From positions 3,834,001 to 3,898,000 of the forward strand of contig NZ_CP061080.1 of NCBI RefSeq assembly GCF_014495845.1: DNA of 64,000 nucleotides. The letters are read 5' to 3'. Made by a program: the position numbers and the translations under genes. Shown in pieces: positions 17,726 to 27,828 of this stretch; the stretch's first letter is position 1, and every line of letters begins with the position of its first letter. The DNA is from Aquibium microcysteis. GTDB taxonomy: Bacteria; Pseudomonadota; Alphaproteobacteria; Rhizobiales; Rhizobiaceae. Under the pieces are notes generated by a model that was given only the letters and a program-made list of their open reading frames with translations, was not told the DNA's origin and searched no databases.

Positions 17726-18172
17726 ATGGAAGGCATGGAACTGCGGGTCCCGACCCGGGACGACGAGGCCGACTGGCGGCGCCTGTGGACCGCCTATCTC
17801 GACTTCTACGAGACGAAGGTGCCGGAGGAGGTCTATCGTCTCACCTGGGAGCGGATCCACGCCGGCGGCGAATTCGAGCCGAAATGCATGCTGGCCGTGG
17901 TGAAGACGAAGCCGGTGGGGCTCGTGCACTACATCTATCACCGAACCTGCTGGTCGCCCGCCAACAACTGCTATCTCCAGGACCTCTTCGTCGAGCCGGA
18001 TCTGCGCGGAACCGGCCTCGGCCGCGTGATGATCGAGGCGGTGAAACGCGAGGCGAACGCGATCGGCGTGACAAACGTCTACTGGATGACCCACGAGACC
18101 AACGCCACCGCCCGCAGGCTCTACGACCGCGTGGCGCGGCGGACGGGCTTCATCGAGTATGATGTGGGGTGA
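17726..18172 (+). CDS. GNAT family N-acetyltransferase
   Basis: 148 aa, one GNAT domain. Motif A is LQDLFVEPDLRGTGLGRVMI, with the acetyl-CoA pyrophosphate loop RGTGLG, followed by NVYWMTHETNATARRLYDRV in motif B. An acetyl-CoA dependent acyltransferase of unknown substrate. ATG 17726 is chosen; ATG 17735 (MELRVPTR) is equally possible. No operon partner is evident: 112 bp separate it from the GST gene. Confidence 0.85.
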   Translation: MEGMELRVPTRDDEADWRRLWTAYLDFYETKVPEEVYRLTWERIHAGGEFEPKCMLAVVKTKPVGLVHYIYHRTCWSPANNCYLQDLFVEPDLRGTGLGRVMIEAVKREANAIGVTNVYWMTHETNATARRLYDRVARRTGFIEYDVG

Positions 18173-18213
18173 GGGGGATTCTGCTCTCAGACTAGAACTG
18201 ATATGGTGACGCT

Positions 18214-18915
18214 ATGGATAAGCGAACCCATGAACCAGCGATGACCGCACTCATTGGCGTAGGTCTCTATACGCCAGCAGAGGCGGCAAGATTGTTGCGC
18301 ATCCCTGCCGGCAAGATCACGCGCTGGCTACGGGGACATGAAGTGAAAGGGAAGTGGTACGATCGGCTCTGGCGGCCGCAAGTGGACCTCGCGGATGGCA
18401 AGGTTTATCTCGGTTTCCGTGATCTGATGGAGATGAGAACCGTGAACGCCTTCATGCAGGCTGGACTAAGCGCGTTCATGGTACGTCGAGCAATCGATGA
18501 GGCGAAAAACCTTATCGATGACGAGCGCCCGCTATCTACGAAAAAATTCTTTACGGACGGCAGATCGATCTTCCTTGAGATCGTGGACGAAAGTGGCGAC
18601 CCAAAATTACTTGATCTGTTCGAGCGACAGTACGCCTTCAAACGTATCATGGAGGCGAGCCTGAAAGATGTGGAGTTCGACGGCGCAGCACCTTCACGAT
18701 GGTGGCCAATGACAAAAGCTCAGAAGATTCTCGTTGATCCGGAAAGAGCGTTTGGTCAACCCATAGAGGCGGAATCTGGCGTGCCTACCGCTGTTCTTGC
18801 GGCAGCGGCAAAGGCCGAGCAAAGTTCCGAGATTGCCGCCAGCCTTTGGCAGGTTTCGGTTCCATCTATAAAGCGCGCGATAAAATTTGAGACCGAACTG
18901 CTCGCAGCCGCATGA
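18214..18915 (+). CDS. MerR-like/DUF433 antitoxin (VapB45-like)
   Basis: 233 aa. The N-terminal LYTPAEAARLLRIPAGKITRWLRG is a helix-turn-helix, then YLGFRDLMEMRTVNAFMQAG, and a C-terminal DUF433 helix-turn-helix (GVPTAVLAAAAKAEQSSEIA ... VSVPSIKRAIKFE). This architecture is found in the antitoxins of VapBC45-type modules. It overlaps the PIN-like gene downstream by ATGA, as expected for a toxin-antitoxin operon, and would bind its own promoter and neutralise the toxin. GC is lower than the surrounding genes. Confidence 0.75.
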   Translation: MDKRTHEPAMTALIGVGLYTPAEAARLLRIPAGKITRWLRGHEVKGKWYDRLWRPQVDLADGKVYLGFRDLMEMRTVNAFMQAGLSAFMVRRAIDEAKNLIDDERPLSTKKFFTDGRSIFLEIVDESGDPKLLDLFERQYAFKRIMEASLKDVEFDGAAPSRWWPMTKAQKILVDPERAFGQPIEAESGVPTAVLAAAAKAEQSSEIAASLWQVSVPSIKRAIKFETELLAAA

Positions 18916-19319
18916 AGGTGCTGTTTGACAACTGCACTCCGCCGGTCATGGCATCGACACTTGACGGATTCATTCGCAGTTCAGGACATTCCGCAATACA
19001 TGTTCGACAACTTCCGCTCTCCCATCCGAAGGACATCGAATGGATCGAACACATTTCAACAACAGGAGAGGAGTGGCTTGTATTCACAGGAGATCAGAAG
19101 ATCAGAAAGAACAGGGCAGAATCAGAAGCATTCCGACGTGCTCGTTTGCGCGGAATTGTTCTCGCTCCCGCCTATCAGAAGACACCAATGAACCGGTGCT
19201 GCGCAGTCATCGTGGACCAATGGCCTCGGCTGCTTGAAACTATCGAGCGGTTCGATCCACCTTTCATGTTCGAGCTGAGCATCAACTTCACCGGCCGATT
19301 CAAGCAGTTGTCCATCTAA
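18912..19319 (+). CDS. PIN-like toxin (VapC45 family)
   Basis: 135 aa. MKVLFDNCTPPVMASTLDGF carries the first conserved acid (D6) of a compact PIN-like fold, and WLVFTGDQKIRKNRAE a second one; AYQKTPMNRC is a family segment. VapC45-like proteins are predicted RNases. It begins inside the antitoxin stop (ATGA) and ends 3 nt before the VWA gene, so the toxin-antitoxin pair sits exactly at the 5' end of that gene and may now supply its promoter. Family assignment is from pattern memory; cleavage activity is inferred. Confidence 0.75.
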   Translation: MKVLFDNCTPPVMASTLDGFIRSSGHSAIHVRQLPLSHPKDIEWIEHISTTGEEWLVFTGDQKIRKNRAESEAFRRARLRGIVLAPAYQKTPMNRCCAVIVDQWPRLLETIERFDPPFMFELSINFTGRFKQLSI

Positions 19320-19322
19320 CCC

Positions 19323-20513
19323 ATGTTCATTCCCTTCTTCCTCGAACTCAAAGCCGCCCGCGTCCCCGTCTCGCTGCGCGAATACCTGCTGCTGCTCGAA
19401 GGCATGGACGCCCATCTCGTCGATTACGACGTCGAGGGCTTCTACTATCTGGCCCGCGCGGCGCTGGTGAAGGACGAGCGCCACATCGACCGCTTCGACC
19501 AGGTGTTCGGCCATGTCTTCAAGGGCGTGGAAGCGATCGGCGGGGAGAGCGCGATCGACCCGGCGAACCTTCCGGAGGAATGGCTGCGGCGGCTCGCCGA
19601 AAAGCACCTGACCGACGAGGAGAAGAAGCTGGTCGAGGCGCTGGGCGGCTTCGAGAAGCTGATGGAGACGCTGAAGCAGCGGCTGGAGGAGCAGAAGGGT
19701 CGCCACCAGGGCGGCTCGAAGTGGATCGGCACGGCCGGCACCTCGCCCTTCGGCGCCTATGGCTACAATCCGGAAGGCGTGCGGATCGGCCAGCACGAGA
19801 GCCGCCACCGCCGCGCGGTGAAGGTGTGGGACAAGCGCGAGTTCAGGAATTTCGACGACAGCGTCGAACTCGGCACGCGCAACATCAAGGTGGCGCTGAA
19901 GCGCCTGCGACGCTGGATCCGCCAGGGCGCGGACGAGGAACTCGACATTCCCGGCACCATCCACGCCACGGCGGAGCACGGCTATCTCGACGTGAAGACC
20001 AGGCCCGAACGGCGCAACGCCGTGAAGCTCCTGATGTTCTTCGACGTCGGCGGCTCGATGGACGACCACATCAGGGTGGTGGAGGAGCTGTTCTCGGCCG
20101 CGCGCGGCGAGTTCAAGCACATGGAATATTTCTACTTCCACAACTGCCTCTACGAGGGCGTCTGGAAGGACAACCGCCGCCGCCACTCCGAGGTGATCCC
20201 GACCTACGACGTGCTGCACAAATACGGTCCCGACTACAAGGTCATCTTCGTCGGCGACGCCTCGATGAGCCCCTACGAGATCGCCTATGCCGGCGGCTCG
20301 GTGGAGCACTGGAACGCGGAGCCCGGCATCGCATGGCTGAAGCGGGTGATCGACCAGTGGCCGAACGCGGTGTGGATCAACCCCGTGCAGCAGAAGCACT
20401 GGAGCTACACGCACTCGATCGGCATGATCCGCGAGATCTTCGCCGAGCGCATGTACCCTCTGACGCTGGCGGGCCTGGAAGGCGCGACGAAGGAACTGTC
20501 GCGGAAGCACTGA
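19323..20513 (+). CDS. CoxE-like VWA domain protein (MoxR partner)
   Basis: 396 aa. The N-terminal half is helical and charged ([20 protein letters not shown]), the C-terminal half a von Willebrand A domain with a MIDAS-like segment [13 protein letters not shown] and [17 protein letters not shown]. Such proteins work with MoxR ATPases in metal-centre assembly or complex remodelling in the cytoplasm. Its partner gene at 15153 is on the same strand but separated by unrelated genes. ATG 19323 is only 3 nt after the VapC-like stop, so translation may be coupled to the toxin-antitoxin transcript. Confidence 0.88.
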   Translation: MFIPFFLELKAARVPVSLREYLLLLEGMDAHLVDYDVEGFYYLARAALVKDERHIDRFDQVFGHVFKGVEAIGGESAIDPANLPEEWLRRLAEKHLTDEEKKLVEALGGFEKLMETLKQRLEEQKGRHQGGSKWIGTAGTSPFGAYGYNPEGVRIGQHESRHRRAVKVWDKREFRNFDDSVELGTRNIKVALKRLRRWIRQGADEELDIPGTIHATAEHGYLDVKTRPERRNAVKLLMFFDVGGSMDDHIRVVEELFSAARGEFKHMEYFYFHNCLYEGVWKDNRRRHSEVIPTYDVLHKYGPDYKVIFVGDASMSPYEIAYAGGSVEHWNAEPGIAWLKRVIDQWPNAVWINPVQQKHWSYTHSIGMIREIFAERMYPLTLAGLEGATKELSRKH

Positions 20514-20754
20514 CCCGCGTCCTTTCGGGCCGGGTGGCGACCGAAGCGAAGGTATCCGGAGCCGGACTCCCGTCCGCGACCGCCGCGGCAGGCGGCGCGA
20601 CATCGCATACGTCAGGGAATGGATGCCGGACAGGCTTCACCGCGCTCCGCGCGGTTCACCTTCCAATATGACACGGGCATGGTTGCCGGGCGCGCGCCTT
20701 CGACAAGCAGAGATCGCCGCACTACATTGGTGCAAACACCGCAGGGAGACCCCC

Positions 20755-21156
20755 ATGGACGTCCACACCTATCCCGTCACCCGCACCGACGCCGAATGGC
20801 GCGCGCGGTTGACGCCCGAGCAGTATTACATCATGCGCGAGCACGGCACCGAGCGGCCGGGCAGTTGCGCGCTGCTCTACGAGAAGCGCGCGGGCACTTT
20901 CCGCTGCGTGGGTTGCGATTCGCCGCTCTTCGAATCCAAGCTCAAGTTCGAGAGCGGCACCGGCTGGCCGAGCTTCAACGATCCCGTTCCGGGATCGGTC
21001 GCGACCACCATCGACCGCAGCCACGGCATGGTGCGCACGGAATGCCACTGCGCGACCTGCGGCAGCCATCTCGGACACGTCTTCCCGGACGGCCCGCCGC
21101 CGACCTATCAGCGCTATTGCATCAACGGCGTGGCGCTGGCCTTCGAGCCGGCATAA
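20755..21156 (+). CDS. msrB: Peptide-methionine (R)-S-oxide reductase
   Basis: 133 aa. It reduces methionine-R-sulfoxide in proteins. The zinc site is C51/C54 ([11 protein letters not shown]) and C99/C102 ([14 protein letters not shown]), and the catalytic residue is C122 in [24 protein letters not shown] is the substrate pocket. ATG 20755 follows GGGAG; upstream in-frame starts lack family sequence. Probably monocistronic, 240 bp after the VWA gene; nothing clear lies in that gap. Confidence 0.95.
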   Translation: MDVHTYPVTRTDAEWRARLTPEQYYIMREHGTERPGSCALLYEKRAGTFRCVGCDSPLFESKLKFESGTGWPSFNDPVPGSVATTIDRSHGMVRTECHCATCGSHLGHVFPDGPPPTYQRYCINGVALAFEPA

Positions 21157-21167
21157 CCGCAAGGGCG

Positions 21168-21503
21168 TCACAGCAGGATCGACAGCGCCAGCCAGCCGAG
21201 CACCGCACATCGGGTCGCCAGCGAAGCGAGCGGCCCGAGATTCTCCGCCTGCCGCCACACGCAGGCGAACAGGAACAGATTGTACGGCACCGGCAGCATG
21301 TAGACCGCGAACGCCACGGCGCCGGGCGTGTCGGCCGCCAGCAGGAGCAGCGACGCGGCGGCAAATCCGATGTTGATGGCCGTCGCGACAAGGATGGTAT
21401 CGCGCCAGAACAGCGTGCCGAAGTCGATTTCGCCGTACCAGCGGCGGGCGAAGAACCCACGTTCCGGACGTGGGACGGGTCGGATGCTGGGAGGCCTGGC
21501 CAT
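21168..21503 (-). CDS. Small integral membrane protein of unknown function
   Basis: 111 aa from ATG 21503. After a basic cytoplasmic leader ending ERGFFARRWYGEIDFGTLF, three hydrophobic helices follow (ILVATAINIGFAAASLLLLA, AVAFAVYMLPVPYNLFLFAC, CAVLGWLALSILL). No family is recognised. It is convergent with msrB, 11 bp away, and lies downstream of the cupin gene on the same strand with a 113-bp gap. Confidence 0.6.
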   Translation of the reverse strand: MARPPSIRPVPRPERGFFARRWYGEIDFGTLFWRDTILVATAINIGFAAASLLLLAADTPGAVAFAVYMLPVPYNLFLFACVWRQAENLGPLASLATRCAVLGWLALSILL

Positions 21504-21616
21504 GCGGGTTATCCGAAAAATGCCCTTGCGCTTTACGGCAAAGGCAGTCCGGATGAAATCGCCGCGCCGGCCGGATGTCCAGCGGCTGGAATGGACGCTG
21601 CAGGAAAGGCCGTTTG

Positions 21617-21979
21617 CTAGGCGCCGCCGTCGGCGTGGAGCACGTAGAGCTTGCGCGTCGTCTCGTGGAGCGTCCACTCGCCGCGCCAGCCGCGCGGCAG
21701 GACGAGCATGTCGCCCGCCGCCAGGTCGCGGCTCTGCCCGTCGGAACCGTGCAGGGTGATCCTGCCCGAGATCAGGTGGCAGGTTTCCGACGCGGCCTGT
21801 CGGTCGGCCGAGAAGCGGCCGGGCGTGCATTCCCAGACGCCGATCTTCATGAGCCCGTCCGCAGAGCGGAACAGTTCGCGCGCCGCCTCCCATTGCTCGC
21901 AGTCGATCGAGGTGGGCTTGCGGGAGGGCGCACCGAGGTCGAGCGCGCCCAGGCTTTCGTTGAAGAGAAACTCGATCAT
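21617..21979 (-). CDS. Cupin domain protein
   Basis: 120 aa with one cupin barrel (DUF861/EutQ-like). CHLISGRITLHGSDGQS and GDMLVLPRGWRGEWTLHE correspond to the two cupin motifs; only part of the usual metal-ligand set is retained. It lies 68 bp downstream of the ABC permease gene on the same strand and is probably the last gene of that operon. Cupins of this kind often bind or isomerise a small substrate, or act as sensors. ATG 21979 is the only start consistent with the domain length. Confidence 0.8.
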   Translation of the reverse strand: MIEFLFNESLGALDLGAPSRKPTSIDCEQWEAARELFRSADGLMKIGVWECTPGRFSADRQAASETCHLISGRITLHGSDGQSRDLAAGDMLVLPRGWRGEWTLHETTRKLYVLHADGGA

Positions 21980-22047
21980 CGGACGTCCTTCAGTTTGGAA
22001 ACCTGCTCGGCGATCTGGTCCTGCCCCAGCTGAACCACCGAATGCAA

Positions 22048-22866
22048 TCATCGATCGGAGCGTCCGAACAGTTGCGACAGGGCGAGCAGCAGCGACGTCA
22101 GGACGATCATTACCGTCGAGATGGCCGCGATCGTCGGGTCGATCTGGTCCCGCAGCGCGAGGAACATGTTGCGCGTCAGCGTCGAGTTCTGGCCGCCCGA
22201 GACGAACAGCGCCACGATCACCTCGTCGAAGGAAGTGAGGAAGGCCAGCAGTGCCGCCGTGACCACGGAAAAGCGGATCTGCGGCAGCGTGACCAGCAGG
22301 AAGGCGCGCGGCCGGGACGCGCCGAGGCTGCAGGCGGCGCGCTCCTGGTTCATGTCGTAGCTCTTCAGTCCGGAGGCGACGACGAGCACGACCAGCGGCA
22401 GCGCCAGCATGGAATGGGCAATCACGACGCCCGCCAGCGTGTTGAGCAGGCCGAACTGGACGTAGACGTTGAAGACGCCGATGCCGATCAGGATCAGCGG
22501 CATCATGATGGGCATCGCCAGAACCAGCATGGCGAGGCCGCCGAGGCGGGTGCGCGAGACGTGCAGCCCGTAGGCGGCGAGCGTGCCGAGCGGCGTCGCC
22601 ACCAGCATCGTCAGCAGGCCGGCCTTCAGCGACGTCCAGGTGGCCTGCATCCATTCGAGCGAACCGAAGTAATTCTCGTACCAGCGCAGCGACCAGGCCG
22701 GCGGCGGGAAGCTGAGATATTGCGAGTCCGAGAAGGACATCGGGATGACGATCAGGGAGGGGAGGACCAGGAACAGCATGACCGCGCCGCCGACGGCATA
22801 GAGCCACAGCCTCCGGCCGTGCGTGATCTGGGTCTCGGAGGCGGGACGGGAGAGCCAGCCTGTCAT
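22048..22866 (-). CDS. ABC transporter permease, PotC type
   Basis: 272 aa with six transmembrane helices. The EAA loop is ERAACSLGASRPRAFLLVTLP, the site where the ATPase couples. It resembles the second permease of spermidine/putrescine and opine importers. The start ATG 22866 overlaps the stop of the first permease (ATGA). It is part of the operon binding protein, ATPase, permease, permease, cupin. Confidence 0.9.
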   Translation of the reverse strand: MTGWLSRPASETQITHGRRLWLYAVGGAVMLFLVLPSLIVIPMSFSDSQYLSFPPPAWSLRWYENYFGSLEWMQATWTSLKAGLLTMLVATPLGTLAAYGLHVSRTRLGGLAMLVLAMPIMMPLILIGIGVFNVYVQFGLLNTLAGVVIAHSMLALPLVVLVVASGLKSYDMNQERAACSLGASRPRAFLLVTLPQIRFSVVTAALLAFLTSFDEVIVALFVSGGQNSTLTRNMFLALRDQIDPTIAAISTVMIVLTSLLLALSQLFGRSDR

Positions 22867-23755
22867 TTCGCGCCTCCTGCCAGCCGGTCGAAGCCGACAA
22901 GCCGCGAAGCGGCGAAGAGGAGTGCCACGGTGAGCACGAGCAGGACGACGCCGAGTGCGCTGGCCGCCCCCCAGTTGAAGAACAGTTCGATGTCGGTGGC
23001 GATGCGCATCGACACGAGGATGACGCGCCCGCCGCCGAGCAGCGCCGGCGTGATGTAGAAGCCGAGGCACAGGATGAAGACGATGGTCGCGCCGGCCACC
23101 AGCCCGGGAAGAGACAGCGGCAGATAGACCGACCAGAAGGCCCGGCTCGGCGAGGCGCCGAGATTGGCCGCAGCCTTGAGATAGTCGCCGTCGATCGCGC
23201 GCATGGAGCCGTAGAGCGGCAGGATCAGGTAGGGCAGCATGATGTGCGTCATGCCGATCAGCGTCCCGGCGAGGTTGTGCACCAGAGGCAGCGGTTCCTG
23301 CCACAGGCCGAGGCCCATGCCCCAGTCATTGACGATGCCCTGGCGCTGCAGCAGCACCAGCCAGGCGTAGGTGCGCACCAGCACCGACGTCCAGAACGGC
23401 AGGAGCACCGCGATCATGCACAGCGCAGCGATCCGCCGCGGCAGCTGTGCGAGCAGGTAGGCGAGCGGATAGCCGAGCAGGACGCACAGCCCGGTGGTGA
23501 TGAGGCTGACTTCGAAGGTGGTGCGGAAGATCCGCGCATAGGAGGCCTGGCTGGCCAGGCGGCGATAATGCTCGAGGCTGAACGCGCCTGCATCCGACAG
23601 GAAGGACAGCCAGAACAGCCAGCCGATCGGCACGACGAGCATGACGAAGACGAGCAGCAGGGCCGGCAGGCCGAGGCTGAACAGCGTCCAGTGCTCGCGA
23701 ACCCCGTCGCGGTGAAGCAGCGCGGCATTCGGCGCCTGCGTGGTCGGGATGCCGT

Positions 23756-23759
<4 letters not shown>
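22863..23759 (-). CDS. ABC transporter permease, PotB type
   Basis: 298 aa with six transmembrane helices, the first at about residues 28-50. EAA loop: DYLKAAANLGASPSRAFWSVYLP. The start is GTG 23759, sharing GTGA with the end of the ATPase gene, so translation is coupled. It pairs with the PotC-type permease downstream to form the importer channel. Confidence 0.9.
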
Positions 23760-24853
<1,094 letters not shown>

Positions 24854-24890
24854 GCCCGTTGTCCGCCCCGGTCACATTCTGCTGGAACTG

Positions 24891-24922
24891 CGAAGGCGAT
24901 GTCGCAAGCGGCACCGCCTTCG
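24891..24922 (-). other. Intra-operon hairpin after the binding-protein gene
   Basis: CGAAGGCG (24891-24898) pairs with CGCCTTCG (24915-24922), and the 16-nt loop includes a GC-rich segment that may extend the pairing. It lies about 30 nt after the binding-protein stop on the minus-strand transcript. It could stabilise the upstream mRNA or partially terminate, favouring binding protein over ATPase and permeases. Confidence 0.45.
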
Positions 24923-24950
24923 GACTATGGTGTCGTGAAATCGCCCGACG

Positions 24951-26009
24951 TCACTCGGTCAGCATGTCCTGGTAGGCCGCGGAAGCCTCCGCTTCGTTCT
25001 TGATGTACCACTGCAGGTCGATGGGCAGCTGCTTGGCCGCGTTGTCGGGATGCGACGGCAGCAGGCGCGCGTAGTCGTCCTTGATCAGGCCGAGTTCGTA
25101 GGCCTTCACGTTGGTCGGGCCGTAGGTGATGTAGTTGGTGAAGTCGGCCTGATATTCCGGCTTCGAGATCTCGGCCAGGAATTTCATGGCCAGATCCTTG
25201 TTCGGCGCGCCCTTGGCGATGGCGTAGCAGTCGTAGTCGAGCAGCGCCTGGTTGAAGGTGTACTTGACCGCCGCGCCGTTCTTGGCGGCCACGTCGAAAC
25301 GGCCGTTCCACCCGGTCACCATGTCGACCTCGCCGTCGACCATCAGCTGGGCATGCTGGGCGCCCGAGGACCACCACACCGCGATGTGCGGCTTCAGTTC
25401 GCGGATCTTGTCCAGCGCGCGCTTGAGGCCCTCCGGCGTCGAAAGCACCTCGTACACCTGATCGGCCGGCACCCCGTCGGCCATCAGCGCGGGCTCGAGC
25501 GCCCCGGCAACCGAGTTGCGGTAGGCGCGCTTGCCGGGGAACTTCTCGACGTTCCAGAAGTCCGCCCAGTTCTGCGGGCCGTTGTCGCCGTAGGTCTTGG
25601 TGTTCCAGGCGAGCACGGTCGAGAACACGTCGCCGCCGACGCAGAAGTCCTGGTAGAGGCCCTTCTGGAAGGTCGATACGTCGATCACCGAATAGTCGAG
25701 CGGCTCCAGGATGCCCTCGGCGCCGGCACGCGCCGCACTTCCGGATCCGCTGGCGACCACGTCCCAGGTGACGGCGCCGGATTTCACCTGCAGGCGCAGG
25801 TCGGCGATGCCGCCATAGGTCTCCTCGCGCACGGTGATGCCCATCGCCTTGGCTGCGGGCTGGAACAGCGCCTTGCTCTGCGCCTCCTGGTAGGCGCCGC
25901 CAAAGGACACGACCGTGATCTCCTCCGCCAGCGCCGGCAGCGCGAACACGGTCGCAGCGTGCAGGGCCGCGAGCGCGACGGTGCAGTTCAGCAGTTTCCG
26001 CTCAAGCAT
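24951..26009 (-). CDS. Periplasmic substrate-binding protein, PotD/spermidine-opine type
   Basis: 352 aa. A signal peptide (1-28, ending ALPALAEE) is followed by ITVVSFGGAYQEAQSKALFQ, characteristic of the SBP_bac_8 group that binds polyamines, opines or related cations. Later landmarks are TWDVVASGSGSAARAGAEG and VDMVTGWNGRFDVAAKNGA. It captures the substrate in the periplasm for the PotABC-type importer downstream. The upstream region has two GCCATT repeats 11 bp apart that match the putative MocR operators. Confidence 0.9.
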   Translation of the reverse strand: MLERKLLNCTVALAALHAATVFALPALAEEITVVSFGGAYQEAQSKALFQPAAKAMGITVREETYGGIADLRLQVKSGAVTWDVVASGSGSAARAGAEGILEPLDYSVIDVSTFQKGLYQDFCVGGDVFSTVLAWNTKTYGDNGPQNWADFWNVEKFPGKRAYRNSVAGALEPALMADGVPADQVYEVLSTPEGLKRALDKIRELKPHIAVWWSSGAQHAQLMVDGEVDMVTGWNGRFDVAAKNGAAVKYTFNQALLDYDCYAIAKGAPNKDLAMKFLAEISKPEYQADFTNYITYGPTNVKAYELGLIKDDYARLLPSHPDNAAKQLPIDLQWYIKNEAEASAAYQDMLTE

Positions 26010-26090
26010 GTCACTCTCCCATTGTCGTTTCGGCCGCTTGCGGCTCTTGGGCTTCGCAGGACCGTAGCATCAGTCTGAGTTAATTTGGTC

Positions 26091-26107
26091 GCCATTCCAG
26101 TGCCATT
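26091..26107. promoter_or_regulatory. Paired GCCATT repeats upstream of the importer operon (putative MocR site)
   Basis: GCCATT begins at 26091 and 26102, 11 bp apart. On the minus strand these read AATGGC, one followed by ACT, matching the repeats at 27800 and 29353. They lie 82-98 bp upstream of the binding-protein start. Spacing of one helical turn fits tandem binding on one DNA face. Inferred target of the MocR protein encoded nearby. Confidence 0.45.
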
Positions 26108-26144
26108 CTGAATTGGCGGGCAGACCACTTGGCCCTCGAGCCGT

Positions 26145-27761
26145 TCAGCCATGGTCGGCGAGGATCAGGTCGGCGGCCTTCCAGCCCGTCATCATGGCCG
26201 GGCCGTTGATGTTGCCGGAGGGCAGGAGAGGAAAAATCGACGCGTCGACGACGCGCAGGCCGCCGAGACCGTGCACCCTCAGCCGCGCATCGACGACGTC
26301 GCGCGCCGGGTCCGGACCCATCCGGCACGTCCCGCTCGCATGGAACACCGAGCCCGCCCGTGCGCGCAGATCCGCCTCCAGCGCGGCGCGGGCGACCACT
26401 TCCGGTCCGGGCCACAGCTCGCGCTCGATGATCTCCGCCAGATGGCCGGCGGCCGCGATCCGCCGCAGCATGACGGCGCCGTCGAGCAGTTCGTCCACGT
26501 CCGCGCGTTCGGCGAGATAGTTGGGCTGGATCGACGGCGCGGCGAAGGGATCCGACGAGCGCAGCCGCACGTGGCCCCGGCTCTTCGGATGGCAGTTGGA
26601 GACGCCGAGCAGGAAGCCGGGTTCCTGGTCCGGCAGCATCAGCTGCCGCTTGCCCGGCGTCGTCCGGGTGTAGCTGAGCGGCGAGAAGTAGAGCTGCATG
26701 TTGGGCCGCGGCCGCGACGGATCGGAGCGGAAGAAGCCGCCTGCCTGGTTGACGCTGAGCGACAGAGGGCCGGTCCGCGTCAGCACATATCGCAGTCCGA
26801 CGGCGAGGCGTCCCCACCAGGGCCGCAGCACGGAGTTCAGCGTCGGCCTGTTGGCGCGGTAGACATGGTCGATGCAGAGATGGTCCTGCAGGTTCTCGCC
26901 GACGCCGGCCAGCGCCTGCACCACCGCGACGCCCCGGGACTGGAGCAGGGTGCCAGCCCCGACGCCCGACAGTTGCAGGAGGTGCGGGGAACTGACCGCG
27001 CCGGCCGACAGGATCACCTCGCGGCCGGCCGAGGCGCGGTGGATCCGGTCGCCGATCCGGTACTCCACGCCCCCCGCGCGCCGCCCCTCGAAGAGAATGC
27101 GCGTCACGTGCGCATGCGTGACGACCCGCAGGTTCGGTCGCCGCATCGCCGGACGAAGGAAGGCCGAGGCCGACGAAGCGCGAAAGCCGTTTCGCGTGGT
27201 GATCTGGTAGAGACCAGCGCCTTCCTGCGTGGCGCCGTTGAAATCGGCGTTGCGGGGAATTCCCACCGCTTCGCAGGCCGCGATGAAGGCATCACAGGTC
27301 GGATGTTCCGAGCCGGCGATGCCGGTGACCGCGAGCGGCCCTCCCCTGCCGCGATGCTCGTCCTCGCCGGCCAGATTGTCCTCCATCCGCCGGAAGATGT
27401 CGCCGACGCCGCGCCACCCCCAGCCGGGATTTCCCGACGCCTCCCAGGACTCGTAATCCTCGCGCTGGCCGCGGATGAAGACCATGGCGTTGATGGCGCT
27501 CGACCCGCCGAGCACCTTCCCGCGCGGCCAGTAGGTCTCGCGGTCGCCGAGCCCGGGAACCGGCTCGCTGACATAGCGCCAGTTCAGCGTCGGGTGGTGG
27601 AAGGTCTTGCCGTAGCCGATCGGCATACGGACCCAGAAATTGCGGTCGCTGCCGCCGGCCTCCAGCACAAGAACGCGGTGGCGCCCGCTTTCCGTGAGGC
27701 GGTTCGCGAGCACGCAGCCGGCCGAACCGGCGCCGACGATGACGAAGTCGTAGCTGTCCAT
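26145..27761 (-). CDS. GMC family FAD-dependent alcohol dehydrogenase (choline dehydrogenase-like)
   Basis: 538 aa. The FAD Rossmann motif is at the N-terminus (DFVIVGAGSAGCVLANRL). The GMC signatures are YWPRGKVLGGSSAINAM and GAVSSPHLLQLSGVG. The C-terminus has the catalytic HASGTCRMG histidine and the NINGPAMMTGWKAAD asparagine. It oxidises a primary alcohol to an aldehyde, passing electrons through FAD. The aldehyde dehydrogenase encoded at 30612 could take the product further. Same strand as the MocR gene upstream, 65 bp away. Confidence 0.92.
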   Translation of the reverse strand: MDSYDFVIVGAGSAGCVLANRLTESGRHRVLVLEAGGSDRNFWVRMPIGYGKTFHHPTLNWRYVSEPVPGLGDRETYWPRGKVLGGSSAINAMVFIRGQREDYESWEASGNPGWGWRGVGDIFRRMEDNLAGEDEHRGRGGPLAVTGIAGSEHPTCDAFIAACEAVGIPRNADFNGATQEGAGLYQITTRNGFRASSASAFLRPAMRRPNLRVVTHAHVTRILFEGRRAGGVEYRIGDRIHRASAGREVILSAGAVSSPHLLQLSGVGAGTLLQSRGVAVVQALAGVGENLQDHLCIDHVYRANRPTLNSVLRPWWGRLAVGLRYVLTRTGPLSLSVNQAGGFFRSDPSRPRPNMQLYFSPLSYTRTTPGKRQLMLPDQEPGFLLGVSNCHPKSRGHVRLRSSDPFAAPSIQPNYLAERADVDELLDGAVMLRRIAAAGHLAEIIERELWPGPEVVARAALEADLRARAGSVFHASGTCRMGPDPARDVVDARLRVHGLGGLRVVDASIFPLLPSGNINGPAMMTGWKAADLILADHG

Positions 27762-27799
27762 CCCATGGTTCTACGGCGTCGGGCGCCGCCTGCGCAGCG

Positions 27800-27828
27800 G
27801 CCATTCTGGAAACGCGACGAGACCATTC
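27800..27828. promoter_or_regulatory. Paired CCATT repeats upstream of the GMC gene (putative MocR site)
   Basis: CCATT starts at 27801 (within GCCATTCT) and 27823 (within ACCATTCA), 22 bp apart, two helical turns. The pair fills the gap between the MocR stop and the GMC start. The same half-site and the same 22-bp spacing occur in the MocR/enolase divergent region. Confidence 0.42.
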
